Source: Lamellibrachia satsuma (Eukaryota; Annelida; Polychaeta; Sabellida; Siboglinidae). From it: DNA of 64,000 bases. The stretch is taken from positions 9,038,536 to 9,102,535 of the forward strand of contig BSQZ01000018.1 in the NCBI GenBank assembly GCA_033239005.1, in the 5' to 3' direction. A program made the position numbers and the translations under genes. Positions 1-12,348 of the stretch are shown here, one piece after another. The notes beneath the pieces are model-generated. The model made no database searches. It was not told where the DNA came from and saw nothing but the letters and a program-made list of their open reading frames with translations. Positions within the stretch are counted from its first letter, which is position 1, and each line of letters starts with the position of its first letter.

Positions 1-3000
1 AGTGACAGTCACTGGCCTTCCTACAACAAACATCCACAGTGACTGTCACTGGCCTTCCTACAACTAGTATACACAGTGACAGTCACTGGCCTTCCTACAA
101 CAAGCATCCACAGTGACTGTCACTGGCCTTCCTACAACAAGCATCCACGGTGACAGTCACTGGCCTTCCTACAACAAGCATCCACAGTCACTGTCACTGG
201 CCTTCCCACAACAAACATCCACAGTGACTGTCACTGGCCTTCCTACAACTAGTATACACAGTGACAGTCACTGGCCTTCCTACAACAAGTATACACAGTG
301 ACTGTCACTGGCCTTCCTACAACAAGCATCCACGGTGACAGTCACTGGCCTTCCTACAACAAGTATACACAGTGACAGTCACTGGCCTTCCTACAACAAG
401 CATACACAGTGACAGTCACTGGCCTTCCTACAACAAGCATTCACAGTAACAGTCACTGGTCTTCCTACCACAAGCATCCACAGTGACAGTCACCGACCTT
501 TCTACAACAAGTATACACAGTGACAGTCACTGGCCTTCCTACAACTAGTATACACAGTGACAGTCACTGGCCTTCCCACAACAAGCATTCACAGTGACAG
601 TCACTGGCCTTCCTACAACAAGTATACACAGTGACAGTCACTGGCCTTCCTACAACAAGTATACACAGTGACAGTCACTGGCCTTCCTACAACAAGCATC
701 CACAGTCACTGTCACTGGCCTTCCTACAACTAGTATACACAGTGACAGTCACTGGCCTTCCCACAACAAGCATTCACAGTGACAGTCACTGGCCTTCCCA
801 CAACAAGTATACACAGTGACAGTCACTGGCCTTCCTACAACAAGTATACACAGTGACAGTCACTGGCCTTCCTACAACAAGCATCCAAAGTCACTGTCAC
901 TGGCCTTCCTACAACTAGTATACACAGTGACAGTCACTGGCCTTCCTACAACAAGCATCCACGGTGACAGTCACTGGCCTTCCTACAACAAGTATACACA
1001 GTGACAGTCACTGGCCTTCCCACAACAAGCATTCACAGTGACAGTCACTGGCCTTCCTACAACAAGTATACACAGTGACAGTCACTGGCCTTCCTACAAC
1101 AAGCATCCACAGTCACTGTCACTGGCCTTCCTACAACTAGTATACACAGTGACAGTCACTGGCCTTCCTACAACAAGCATTCACAGTGACAGTCACTGGC
1201 CTTCCTACAACAAGTATACACAGTGACAGTCACTGGCCTTCCTACAACTAGTATACACAGTGACAGTCACTGGCCTTCCCACAACAAGCATTCACAGTGA
1301 CAGTCACTGGCCTTCCTACAACAAGTATCCACAGTGACTGTCACTGGTCTTCCTACAACAAGCATTCACAGTGACAGTCACTGGCCTTCCTACAACTAGT
1401 ATACACAGTGACAGTCACTGGCCTTCCTACAACAAGCATCCACAGTGACTGTCACTGGCCTTCCTACAACTAGTATACACAGTGACAGTCAATGGCCTTC
1501 CTACAACAAGCATACACAGTGACAGTCACTGGCCTTCCTACAACAAACATCCACAGTGACTGTCACTGGTCTTCCTACAACTAGTATACACAGCGACAGT
1601 CACTGGCCTTCCTACAAGCATCCACAGTGACTGTCACTGGCCTTCCTACAACAAGTATACACAGTGACAGTCACTGGCCTTCCTACAACAAGCATCCACA
1701 GTGACTGTCACTGGCCTTCCTACAACTAGTATACACAGTGACAGTCAATGGCCTTCCTACAACAAGCATACACAGTGACAGTCACTGGCCTTCCTACAAC
1801 AAACATCCACAGTGACTGTCACTGGTCTTCCTACAACTAGTATACACAGCAACAGTCACTGGCCTTCCTACAAGCATCCACAGTGACTGTCACTGGCCTT
1901 CCTACAACAAGCATCCACGGTGACAGTCACTGGCCTTCCTAAAACAAGTATGCACAGTGACAGTCAATGGCCTTCCTACAACAAGCATCCACAGTGACTG
2001 TCACTGGCCTTCCTACAACTAGTATACACAGTGACAGTCACTGGCCTTCCTACAACAAGCATCCACAGTCACTGTCACTGGCCTTCCTACAACAAGTATA
2101 TACAGTGACAGTCACTGGCCTTCCTACAACAAACATCCACAGTGACTATCACTGGCCTTCCTACAACTAGTATACACAGTGACACTCACTGGCCTTCCTA
2201 CAACAAGCATCCACAGTGACTGTCACTGGCCTTCCTACAACAAGTATATACAGTGACAGTCACTGGCCTTCCTACAACAAACATCCACAGTGACTGTCAC
2301 TGGCCTTCCTACAACTAGTATACACAGTGACAGTCACTGGCCTTCCTACAACAAGCATCCACAGTGACTGTCACTGGCCTTCCTACAACTAGTATACACA
2401 GTGACAGTCACTGGCCTTCCTACAACAAGCATCCACAGTGACTGTCACTGGCCTTCCTACAACAAGTATATACAGTGACAGTCACTGGCCTTCCTACAAC
2501 AAACATCCACAGTGACTGTCACTGGCCTTCCTACAACTAGTATACACAGTGACAGTCACTGGCCTTCCTACAACAAGCATCCACAGTGACTGTCACTGGC
2601 CTTCCTACAACAAGCATCCACGGTGACAGTCACTGGCCTTCCTACAACAAGCATCCACAGTCACTGTCACTGGCCTTCCCACAACAATCATCCACAGTGA
2701 CTGTCACTGGCCTTCCTACAACTAGTATACACAGTGACAGTCACTGGCCTTCCTACAACAAGTATACACAGTGACTGTCACTGGCCTTCCTACAACAAGC
2801 ATCCACGGTGACAGTCACTGGCCTTCCTACAACAAGTATACACAGTGACAGTCACTGGCCTTCCTACAACAAGCATTCACAGTGACAGTCACTGGCCTTC
2901 CTACAACAAGCATTCACAGTAACAGTCACTGGTCTTCCTACCACAAGCATCCACAGTGACAGTCACCGACCTTTCTACAACAAGTATACACAGTGACAGT

Positions 3001-6000
3001 CACTGGCCTTCCTACAACTAGTATACACAGTGACAGTCACTGGCCTTCCCACAACAAGCATTCACAGTGACAGTCACTGGCCTTCCTACAACAAGTATAC
3101 ACAGTGACAGTCACTGGCCTTCCTACAACAAGGATACACAGTGACAGTCACTGGCCTTCCTACAACAAGCATCCACAGTCACTGTCACTGGCCTTCCTAC
3201 AACTAGTATACACAGTGACAGTCACTGGCCTTCCCACAACAAGCATTCACAGTGACAGTCACTGGCCTTCCCACAACAAGTATACACAGTGACAGTCACT
3301 GGCCTTCCTACAACAAGTATACACAGTGACAGTCACTGGCCTTCCTACAACAAGCATCCAAAGTCACTGTCACTGGCCTTCCTACAACTAGTATCCACAG
3401 TGACAGTCACTGGCCTTCCTACAACAAGCATCCACCGTGACAGTCACTGGCCTTCCTACAACAAGTATACACAGTGACAGTCACTGGCCTTCCCACAACA
3501 AGCATTCACAGTGACAGTCACTGGCCTTCCTACAACAAGTATACACAGTGACAGTCACTGGCCTTCCTACAACAAGCATCCACAGTCACTGTCACTGGCC
3601 TTCCTACAACTAGTATACACAGTGACAGTCACTGGCCTTCCCACAACAAGCATTCACAGTGACAGTCACTGGCCTTCCTACAACAAGTATACACAGTGAC
3701 AGTCACTGGCCTTCCTACAACTAGTATACACAGTGACAGTCACTGGCCTTCCCACAACAAGCATTCACAGTGACAGTCACTGGCCTTCCTACAACAAGTA
3801 TCCACAGTGACTGTCACTGGTCTTCCTACAACAAGCATTCACAGTGACAGTCACTGGCCTTCCTACAACTAGTATACACAGTGACAGTCACTGGCCTTCC
3901 TACAACAAGCATCCACAGTCACTGTCACTGGCCTTCCTACAACTAGTATACACAGTGACAGTCACTGGCCTTCCCACAACAAGCATTCACAGTGACAGTC
4001 ACTGGCCTTCCTACAACAAGTATACACAGTGACAGTCACTGGCCTTCCTACAACAAGCATCCACAGTCACTGTCACTGGCCTTCCTACAACTAGTATACA
4101 CAGTGACAGTCACTGGCCTTCCCACAACAAGCATTCACAGTGACAGTCACTGGCCTTCCTACAACAAGTATCCACAGTGACTGTCACTGGTCTTCCTACA
4201 ACAAGCATTCACAGTGACAGTCACTGGCCTTCCTACAACTAGTATACACAGTGACAGTCACTGGCCTTCCTACAACAAGCATCCACAGTGACAGTCACTG
4301 GCCTTCCTACAACTAGTATACACAGTGACAGTCACTGGCCTTCCCACAACAAGCATTCACAGTGACAGTCACTGGCCTTCCTACAACAAGTATACACAGT
4401 GACAGTCACTGGCCTTCCTACAACAAGCATCCACAGTCACTGTCACTGGCCTTCCTACAACTAGTATACACAGTGACAGTCACTGGCCTTCCTACAACAA
4501 GCATTCACAGTGACAGTCACTGGCCTTCCTACAACAAGTATACACAGTGACAGTCACTGGCCTTCCTACAACAAGCATCCACAGTGACAGTCACTGGCCT
4601 TCCTACAACAAGTATACACAGTGACAGTCACTGGCCTTCCTACAACAAGCATCCACAGTCACTGTCACTGGCCTTCCTACAACTAGTATACACAGTGACA
4701 GTCACTGGCCTTCCCACAACAAGTATTCACAGTGACAGTCACTGGCCTTCCTACAACAAGTATTCACAGTGACAGTCACTGGCCTTCCTACAACAAGTAT
4801 ACACAGTGACAGTCACTGGCCTTCCCACAACAAGTATTCACAGTGACAGTCACTGGCCTTCCTACAACAAGTATTCACAGTGACAGTCACTGGCCTTCCT
4901 ACAACAAGTATACACAGTGACAGTCACTGGCCTTCCTACAACAAGCATCCACAGTCACTGTCACTGGCCTTCCTACAACTAGTATACACAGTGACAGTCA
5001 CTGGCCTTCCCACAACAAGCATTCACAGTGACAGTCACTGGCCTTCCTACAACAAGTATTCACAGTGACAGTCACTGGCCTTTCTACAACAAGTATACAC
5101 AGTGACAGTCACTGGCCTTCCTACAACAAGCATCCACAGTCACTGTCACTGGCCTTCCTACAACTAGTATACACAGTGACAGTCACTGGCCTTCCCACAA
5201 CAAGTATTCACAGTGACAGTCACTGGGCTTCCTACAACAAGTATTCACAGTGACAGTCACTGGCCTTCCTACAACAAGTATACACAGTGACAGTCACTGG
5301 CCTTCCCACAACAAGTATTCACAGTGACAGTCACTGGCCTTCCTACAACAAGTATTCACAGTGACAGTCACTGGCCTTCCTACAACAAGTATACACAGTG
5401 ACAGTCACTGGCCTTCCTACAACAAGCATCCACAGTCACTGTCACTGGCCTTCCTACAACTAGTATACACAGTGACAGTCACTGGCCTTCCCACAACAAG
5501 CATTCACAGTGACAGTCACTGGCCTTCCTACAACAAGTATTCACAGTGACAGTCACTGGCCTTCCTACAACAAGTATACACAGTGACAGTCACTGGCCTT
5601 CCTACAACAAGCATCCACAGTCACTGTCACTGGCCTTCCTACAACTAGTATACACAGTGACAGTCACTGGCCTTCCTACAACAAGTATTCACAGTGACAG
5701 TCACTGGCCTTCCTACAACAAGCATTCACAGTGACAGTCACTGGCCTTCCTACAACAAGTATACACAGTGACAGTCACTGGCCTTCCTACAACAAGCATC
5801 CACAGTCACTGTCACTGGCCTTCCTACAACTAGTATACACAGTGACAGTCACTGGCCTTCCCACAACAAGTATTCACAGTGACAGTCACTGGCCTTCCTA
5901 CAACAAGTATTCACAGTGACAGTCACTGGCCTTCCTACAACAAGTATACACAGTGACAGTCACTGGCCTTCCTACAACAAGCATCCACAGTCACTGTCAC

Positions 6001-6405
6001 TGGCCTTCCTACAACTAGTATACACAGTGACAGTCACTGGCCTTCCTACAACAAGTATTCACAGTGACAGTCACTGGCCTTCCCACAACAAGCATTCACA
6101 GTGACAGTCACTGGCCTTCCTACAACAAGTATACACAGTGAAAGTCACTGGCCTTCCCACAACAAGCATTCACAGAGACAGTTACTGGCCTTCCTACAAC
6201 TAGTATACACAGTGACAGTCACTGGCCTTCCTACAACAAGCATCCACAGTGACAGTGACTGGCCTTCCTACAACAAGCATACACAGTGACAGTCACTGGC
6301 TTTCCTCAACAAGTATCCACGGTGACTGTCACTGGTCTTCCTACAACTTGTATACACAGTGACAGTCACTGGCTTTCCTCAACAAGTATCCACGGTGACT
6401 GTCAC
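1..6405. repeat. 37-bp satellite array with a palindrome in every unit
   Basis: About 172 head-to-tail units of 37 bp fill the left edge and continue off the window. Nearly every unit holds AGTGACAGTCACT or its complement AGTGACTGTCACT, a perfect 6-bp inverted repeat around one A/T base. A variant AGTCACTGTCACT also recurs. The rest reads GGCCTTCCTACAACAAG or ...CAACTAG followed by CATCCAC, CATTCAC or TATACAC. Since 37 is not a multiple of 3, the frame rotates each unit and CAACTAG supplies stops, so no reading frame exceeds about 70 codons. Units at about 1608-1625 and 1862-1880 lack 3 bp. Not coding. Confidence 0.97.
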
Positions 6406-6883
6406 TGGCCCCGTTATAAAAAATCTGGGGCATCAGTATTACCCGCAACAATCCGGAACAGTGATAGCAGGCCTGTGGTCAATTACACTACAGTGTAATC
6501 TAGTAAGTACTATTACTTTGTTTCCTTTCTATTACATCCTGAAGGCAAAGTAATATATTACTATTACTGTTACATTTGAATCTATTAATATTACATTTTT
6601 CAATTGCAACTATTTGTTTCGATTAAATATTTTGGAATGCATACAGGCATATTATGCTACATATTTTTAAACTTTCCATTCAACAACAACAATTCATTAC
6701 TTAAGCAATCATCAATAATCTACAGTGACAGTAGAATTTCATCTGAATATACACCACAACATGCCAGTCAGTATAATAGGGACACAAGGACTCATTTCAG
6801 ATTTGCTCAAACCAAATAATAATAGTTATTTGTTTGAAGTTGATCCTCTCATCATGGGATGCCAAGATATGCCCTTTGCTGCT
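6406..6883. other. A/T-rich unique sequence, no gene seen
   Basis: Sequence leaves the satellite at about 6405 and becomes A/T-rich. No exon with convincing splice sites and no transposon protein similarity was seen on either strand. Confidence 0.5.
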
Positions 6884-7056
6884 GCTCACACACATTCCTG
6901 GCTTTGTTTTGGAGTTCATAGTAGTATACAGTTGAACTATTGCTCACACACATTCCTGGCTTTGTTTTGGAGTTCATAATAGTATACAGTTGAACCGTTG
7001 CTCACACACATTCCTGGCTTTGTTTTGGAGTTCATAATAGTATACAGTTGAACTGC
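6884..7056. repeat. 58-bp tandem repeat, 3 copies
   Basis: Copies start at GCTCACACAC at 6884, 6942 and 7000, exactly 58 bp apart. Each runs through CATTCCTGGCTTTG and ends near AGTATACAGTTGAAC. Only a few substitutions separate the copies. Confidence 0.95.
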
Positions 7057-7205
7057 TTCTGCTGACCAATACGGTTATTTGTGTAAACTCTCCATGGCTT
7101 CACTGCCTTGGTTGTCTTACCCAGTGTCTTTGTAAAGTATTGGAGCTAACACGAACTAAGCCAGCATTAATCCAAATTGTAATAGAAATGTAATACCTAA
7201 ACTAC

Positions 7206-7299
7206 TATTACATTGCCTTATAGTACTAGTACATTGCCTTATAGTAGTATTACATTGCCTTATAGTACTATTACATTGCCTTATAGTACTATTACATTA
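7206..7299. repeat. 21-bp tandem repeat, about 4.5 copies
   Basis: The unit reads ATTACATTGCCTTATAGTAC and repeats with single-base variants. It is followed by more A/T-rich simple sequence to about 7380. Confidence 0.93.
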
Positions 7300-7579
7300 T
7301 GTTTTGTTCCATTTACTACTATTACTTACTTTTTAAAATGTTATAATTACTATTCTTACTATAATTACAATCATAATTTAACTGACGTCAGGCCTGAGAG
7401 ATGGGCATTATAAATCTATATATCTATGTACACATGCAAGTAACATAATTATATATGGAGCACGCATTGCCCGTTATACATCATTCCATGTCTTCCCCGA
7501 TAAGATTGACGCCCTAAAAACTGCTGCCTTCCCTTGGGCTTGGCTCTGACTCTTTAATAAGTTTACTTGTCTCTGACTC

Positions 7580-7806
7580 TGAGCGTGAGACTGAGTGTCA
7601 CTGTGGTCCAAGTTATTCCTGGATGCTGATCCTGAGTCTGAGACTGAGTGTCACTGTGGTCCAAGTTATTCCTGGATGCTGATCCTGAGCGTGAGACTGA
7701 GTGTCACTGTGGTCCAAGTTATTCCTGGATGCTGATCCTGAGTCTGAGACTGAGTGTTACTGTGGTCCAAGTTATTCCTGGATGCTGATCCTGAGTCTGA
7801 GACTTC
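7580..7806. repeat. 53-bp tandem repeat, about 4.3 copies
   Basis: GAGACTGAGTGTCACTGTGG recurs with GAGAC starts at 7587, 7640, 7693, 7746 and 7799, an exact 53-bp period. Minor variants alternate between GAGTCT and GAGCGT. It creates an apparent minus-strand frame that is not a gene. Confidence 0.95.
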
Positions 7807-8423
7807 ACTGCATTAAAATTCTTGTCAACCGCCTCGGGACAAACACCGACAAACGCATAACGTTTCTGACGAGATGTATGCATGGGCCCGCACCACAAAT
7901 GAAATGATAACGTGCCGCTCACAATGTCATTGACACCGACACAGTCCACCACTACCACTGACACTGTCTGAGCGTTAATCGGGGTAACTGTGACTATCCA
8001 GCTGTCAAATAAGCGATACGCAACATAGTCATAAATAAGTACATTTTCTAGATAACGTACCGAGCTTGCCTTTACTGTTTGGATGCTGAGACCGCTGCAC
8101 TTTTGACAACGTACTGACTTGTCCAACGTCACAAAATAGATGGCGAAACCAGACTACGATTACGTCGAAATTGTCTTATTTAGATCCGATTATCGGGCCT
8201 CCGTCAGGTGGCGCCACAGTTTCCCAGATATTCATGGGGAAGGAGGGCCTTGGTGAGATAAATGAGATTTGAAAACTATTTACCGAGTTCTGTCACTTCA
8301 AAAGTCTGGTTATCAGGGAAAGAGTATTCCAACACAAAAGGAATCACAAGACCACATTGGTTTCACCAGACCATCAAACAGAGAACCATTGATCACATCT
8401 GTATCTCCAGTAGTTTTAGATGA
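7807..8423. other. Unique sequence, at most one weak exon candidate
   Basis: The only thing resembling a coding exon is an ATG at 8140 open for 113 nt to a GTGAGA donor at 8253 (peptide begins MAKPDYDYVE). No family is recognised and no following exon was found, so it is not called. Confidence 0.35.
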
Positions 8424-8459
8424 TCCTACATCAGCTCCAAGAGGGGAGCTGATGTAGGA
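8424..8459. repeat. Perfect 15-bp inverted repeat (hairpin)
   Basis: TCCTACATCAGCTCC (8424-8438) is followed after the 6-nt loop AAGAGG by its exact reverse complement (8445-8459). In RNA this would be a stable stem-loop. No associated gene or mobile element was recognised. Confidence 0.9.
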
Positions 8460-8748
8460 ACAGACGACCTGGTCACAGGAAAAATCAACCTCAAGCTCCA
8501 GAGATATCACCCAACGGCAATAAAACCAGGATTCAGATAAAACACTGAACTGTTGAGATTGTTGTTAACATGTCACGTTCTTAGCTACGTCAGTCAAATA
8601 CCTGTACATTAGAACGCGGTAATGAAGTTAGTTCGTTTATTAGCGATATATCATACAGACACACACTGTCGCTGTCAGCCGACAACGCCCACAGCAGACC
8701 AACACCGATACAACCCAGGGAGGGCTCATTAAGGTTACAAGACATAGC

Positions 8749-9222
8749 AACGCATACAAAGGAGAGCAACTAAAATGATTCCAGAACTTAGAGACCTTAG
8801 TTATGAAAAACGCCTGAAAGAATGTGGTTTAACAACTCTAGAGACAAGGAGGTTAAGAGGAGATCAGATTGAAGTTTTTAAGATATTGAATGGGTATGAA
8901 AATATTGATAGAAATATGTTTTTCTCACTCAAGAAGGATAGCAGAACTAGAGGACATGAGGTAAAATTAGTAAAGGATCAATGTAGATTGGACATCAGGA
9001 AGCACTCGTTCTCACAGAGGACAATAAATGAATGGAACAAATTGTCTACAGATTGTGTAACTGCTAGCAGCGTGAATATGTCTAAAAACAAGGTTGACAC
9101 ATATATCAGGAGGGCGGGTTATAAGTAGGTGAACATTGTTGGACTCTCGATAAGCCAATGGCTTCCTTGTCCACTTGCCATCTGTGCCTTTGGCTTGGAT
9201 GGCAAATCTTGTTAAATCTTGT
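8749..9222 (+). mobile_element. CR1-like LINE, 5'-truncated 3' fragment
   Basis: From CGCATACAAAGGAG onward this is nearly identical to the 3' end of the LINE at 54501-57626. It contains the last about 117 codons of the RT-carrying ORF (motifs MIPELRDLSY, TLETRRLRGDQIE, NEWNKLS) and a 3' UTR ending in the short direct repeat AAATCTTGTT x2, the kind of terminal repeat CR1-clade elements carry instead of poly(A). It lacks endonuclease and RT core. Unlike the 56.8-kb copy it shows the uninterrupted site where the SINE landed there. Few substitutions separate the copies, so the family was active fairly recently. Confidence 0.9.
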
Positions 9223-9389
9223 TTAACCAAGTACAGCTTCCAGTTGGAACTAGCAAACATACACTAACTCCTGTCCAGCCTCATTGAAGACGATCGATGC
9301 AACAGTGGAACAAGTGTGACAACAAAGCAAATCAGCATGGAAAGAAACATGTGACAATTTAAGATACTTGGTAAGAGAATTTCAGCCGA

Positions 9390-11368
9390 CACCTTGGGGA
9401 GGGCAGCAGAAAGGAAGCAGAGTAAAGCAACAGTAAACAACAGCAAAACAAGAGCAGCCAAGACAGAAGAACACCGCCTATATACAGAAACCAACAAGGA
9501 GGTAAAAAGAAAGACTTTGGAGAGACTGGCCGGCCAAGAAGAAGAAGCCCCAGGACAAAGAAATCTGAAAGAAATCAAAAAATTGTATGACATTACACGG
9601 AAGCTAGCAGGTACACGTCGTAAAGATGAACAACAGGTTATGGACAAAACTGGACAGGTTTTGACAAACCAAGCAGATCAATGGACAAAACTAGACAGGT
9701 GTTGACACACCAAGCAGATCAACTCAACCGATGGAAAGAGTATTTTGAAGAATTACTAAACTGACCTTTACCTGCTGAGCCCCTAGATATACCTCCGGCT
9801 GAAACACCGACAGATCATCAAAACAGGAAATCAGTAAAGCATTCCTGCAGTTGAAGAACGGGAAAGCACCTGGTCCAGAATCCACCAGAAGCAATAAAAG
9901 CTGATACAGAGACACCAGTGGACTGTCTTTACTGGCTCTTTGGGAAGACCTGGGTTGAAGAAGAGATTCCAGAGGGTTGGTGACATGGCCACCTGTTCAA
10001 GCTCCCCAACAAAAACAATTTGAAACATTGCAAAAACTGGAGGGGCATCACGTTACTGTCAATGCCAGGAAATTTTTTCAAAAGGATTCTTCTGGAAATA
10101 TTGAAAACAGAAGTTGACAGAAAACCGGAGGAACAGGTTAGCTTTCGGAAGGATAGGTCATGCACGGACCATAGAGCTACTCTACGGGTGATCATTGAAC
10201 AGTCCCTGGAGTGGAATTCTCCTGTGTACATCACTTTCGTAGACTTCGAAAAACTTTCGATAGCGTCGACCGTACTGCCCTTTGGAAGTTATTTGCACAT
10301 TACGGTATCCAAGAAAAGATCACCAGACTGTTCCGTACAACTCATGAACCATCCACTTGTCAGGTTGTCCACAACGGCTCCTTGACTGAACCCTTCTCCA
10401 TATTAACAGGGGTCCGCCAGGGATGTCTGATGCCTCCATTCCTGTTCCTGCTGGCAGTTGACTAGATTATGGCATCAACAATAGAAGGTTGCCAGCCGGG
10501 AATCCAGTGGACACTCTCCAAACAGCTAGAGGATATTGACTTTGCAGATGACGTCGCACTACTTTCACATCGTCATGACAACCTGCAGGACAAGGTGACA
10601 TCACTGCTGCAAAATTGGGTCTGAAGATCTAAACAAAAACCAGGACTATGAGAGCAAATCACGTGAACAAGAACAGCATCCAGTTGTGAAGTGAGGACAT
10701 AGTTGAGGGGTGAGGACATAGTTGAGGAGTGAGGACATAGTTGAGGGGTGAGGACATAGTTGAGGAGTGAGGACATAGTTGAGGGGTGAGGACATAGTTG
10801 AGGGGTGAGGACATAGTTGAGGAGTGAGGACATAGTTGAGGAGTGAGGACATAGTTGAGGGGTGAGGACATAGTTGAGGGGTGAGGACATAGTTGAGGGG
10901 TGAGGACATAGAGGACGTGGAGCAGTTCACATACCTGGGAAGTGTTGTGAGCGGAGACGGTCGCACAGATCGAGACATCAGAAGCAGGACAGGGAAAGCC
11001 ACAGCAGCGTTTAAGACCTTGAGACACATTTGGACGTCGCAGATCATCTCAGTCACGACCAAACTTCGGATTTTTAACACCAACGTTAAGTCAGTCCTTC
11101 TTTGTGCATGTGAAACATGGTGCATAACAAAGGCCTTAACACACAACGCGCGAACCTTCATTAACAGATGCTTGAGGGTCAACCTTCACATCAAATGGCA
11201 GGACAAAATGACAAATGAAGAAATTTGGAGAAGAACAGGATAAGCACAAGCAGAAGCCCAGATCAAGAGAAGAAAGTGGGATTGGCTCGGCCACAACCTG
11301 CGAAAACCAACGTCCAGTGTGGTACGCCGTGCTCTAAAACGGAACCCACAAGGGAAACGGAAGGCAGT
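9390..11368 (+). mobile_element. Degenerate RTE-type LINE, RT region
   Basis: Fragments in several frames give an endonuclease-reverse-transcriptase of the RTE group. In order: linker (LYDITRKLAGTRR, about 9580), RT fingers (NWRGITLLSMPG, about 10040), FRKDRSCTDHRATLR (10145), FVDFEK then FDSVDRTALWKL (10240), TGVRQGCLMPPFLF (10408), catalytic FADD at 10541-10552, then after an inserted 19-bp array FTYLGSVVS (about 10925), ETWCITKA and a C-terminal NEEIWRRTG (about 11215). The endonuclease half is missing, and frameshifts and stops (for example TAG after LLAVD at about 10462) make it a pseudogene. The left edge is uncertain. Confidence 0.88.
10693..10914. repeat. 19-bp minisatellite inside the RTE reading frame
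   Basis: GAGGACATAG starts at 10693 and every 19 bp thereafter to 10902, about 12 copies of GTGAGGACATAGTTGAGGG with a G/A variant. The last copy runs straight into GAGGACGTGGAGCAGTTC, so the array abuts the codons that read GEDIEDVEQF just before the TYLGS motif. The unit looks like an out-of-frame expansion of those Asp/Glu-rich codons. Confidence 0.95.
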
Positions 11369-12236
11369 AATATAGTATATTATGCATGGATTGCAAGGTG
11401 TATATTATATGCTAACTGCAATTTAAATTTAATAACTACATGTATAATAGCCTAATACATTGCTATCATGCCATTTGCATGTATACATTTTATATTTAGG
11501 CACTGGTTCGTTCATATAAGCGAAAACCAAGGGGGAGGGAGCTATTGAGCGTCTTGCCCCATGCAGAGGGCCGTCTTGCCCTAGGGATGGGGCAAGGCGG
11601 TTTTTTTTTTACTCTTGCTATTTTTCAAGTGTAACTCATCTAGGTTGTCAATTTGCTAAAGATAATTTTCCAATGGATAACGTACATATCTATCTACAAT
11701 ATGAGCACATTAAGTACATGTTAACATAGTTTAATGGCGTACAATTTTAAAGTTTTCCTTAGAGGGGCCTCCCTGCCCCAGGTTGCCCTACTCGTTATCC
11801 CTGCGTAAGCACAAACACTTTTGCTGTCAGTTTAATATTACACGCGAATATTTGCCGATAGCTTTTTAATTTCAGCAATATAATATTATGTATCAAATGC
11901 CTTACACAAGAACGTAGCCGTGCCGTGTAACCGTTGTAGGTTTGCCGCCAACTTAATCGTCCCAGACATCGCCGTTCCACTGCGTCAATTAGTGCACAGT
12001 TTCACGCCTTAGACATTAATATTACAGGTCGCTCAAGAAGTCCAAATGTTACTTAAAGGGAATAAAAACAACGATTGCTTGAAATCATGTTATATTGTAT
12101 CTTGTAGCATATTTCCATTTCCACAATACCGACAAATTAATTATAATTCAATTACTTAATAATTCCAATTAATACTCTGTTCTACCGGCCTCCCTCGATT
12201 AAGTAAACTTTTCCGCGATTATCGGCAAGGTTCGAT
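11369..12236. other. A/T-rich unique sequence
   Basis: No coding exon or transposon protein recognised. A short inverted repeat CTTGCCCCAT/ATGGGGCAAG lies at about 11555-11596 beside a T10 run. The last 60 bases before 12237 could be the 5' UTR of the exon that follows. Confidence 0.45.
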
Positions 12237-12348
12237 ATGACGTCACTGATGACAAGGAAGTGCTACGAGACTGGGACTTTCCATTCATTCACCGGACTTT
12301 TGACAGCGATAGCGGTTGTTTTATTGTGCGGTTGTGTTGCAAACAATA
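12237..12348 (+). CDS. Candidate signal-peptide exon A (first exon)
   Basis: ATG at 12237 opens 37 codons ending in a phase-1 donor, AATA|GTAAGA. The peptide has a basic start (MTRK; a second in-frame Met lies 5 codons in) and a hydrophobic core, LLTAIAVVLLCGCVA, ending in a plausible signal-peptidase site, so the product would be secreted or membrane-targeted. It could be an alternative first exon for the receptor gene downstream, the first exon of a lost paralogue, or the first exon of a two-exon small peptide gene with 13023-13084. Codon context and splice signal are the only support. Confidence 0.5.

Noticed and set aside
1..6405. CRISPR-like regular array
   Set aside because: The repeats are directly adjacent with no unique spacers, there are no cas genes and the context is eukaryotic.
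8140..8252. Possible coding exon starting MAKPDYDYVE with a GTGAGA donor
   Set aside because: No recognised family, no matching downstream exon, and a 113-nt open stretch is not surprising by chance.
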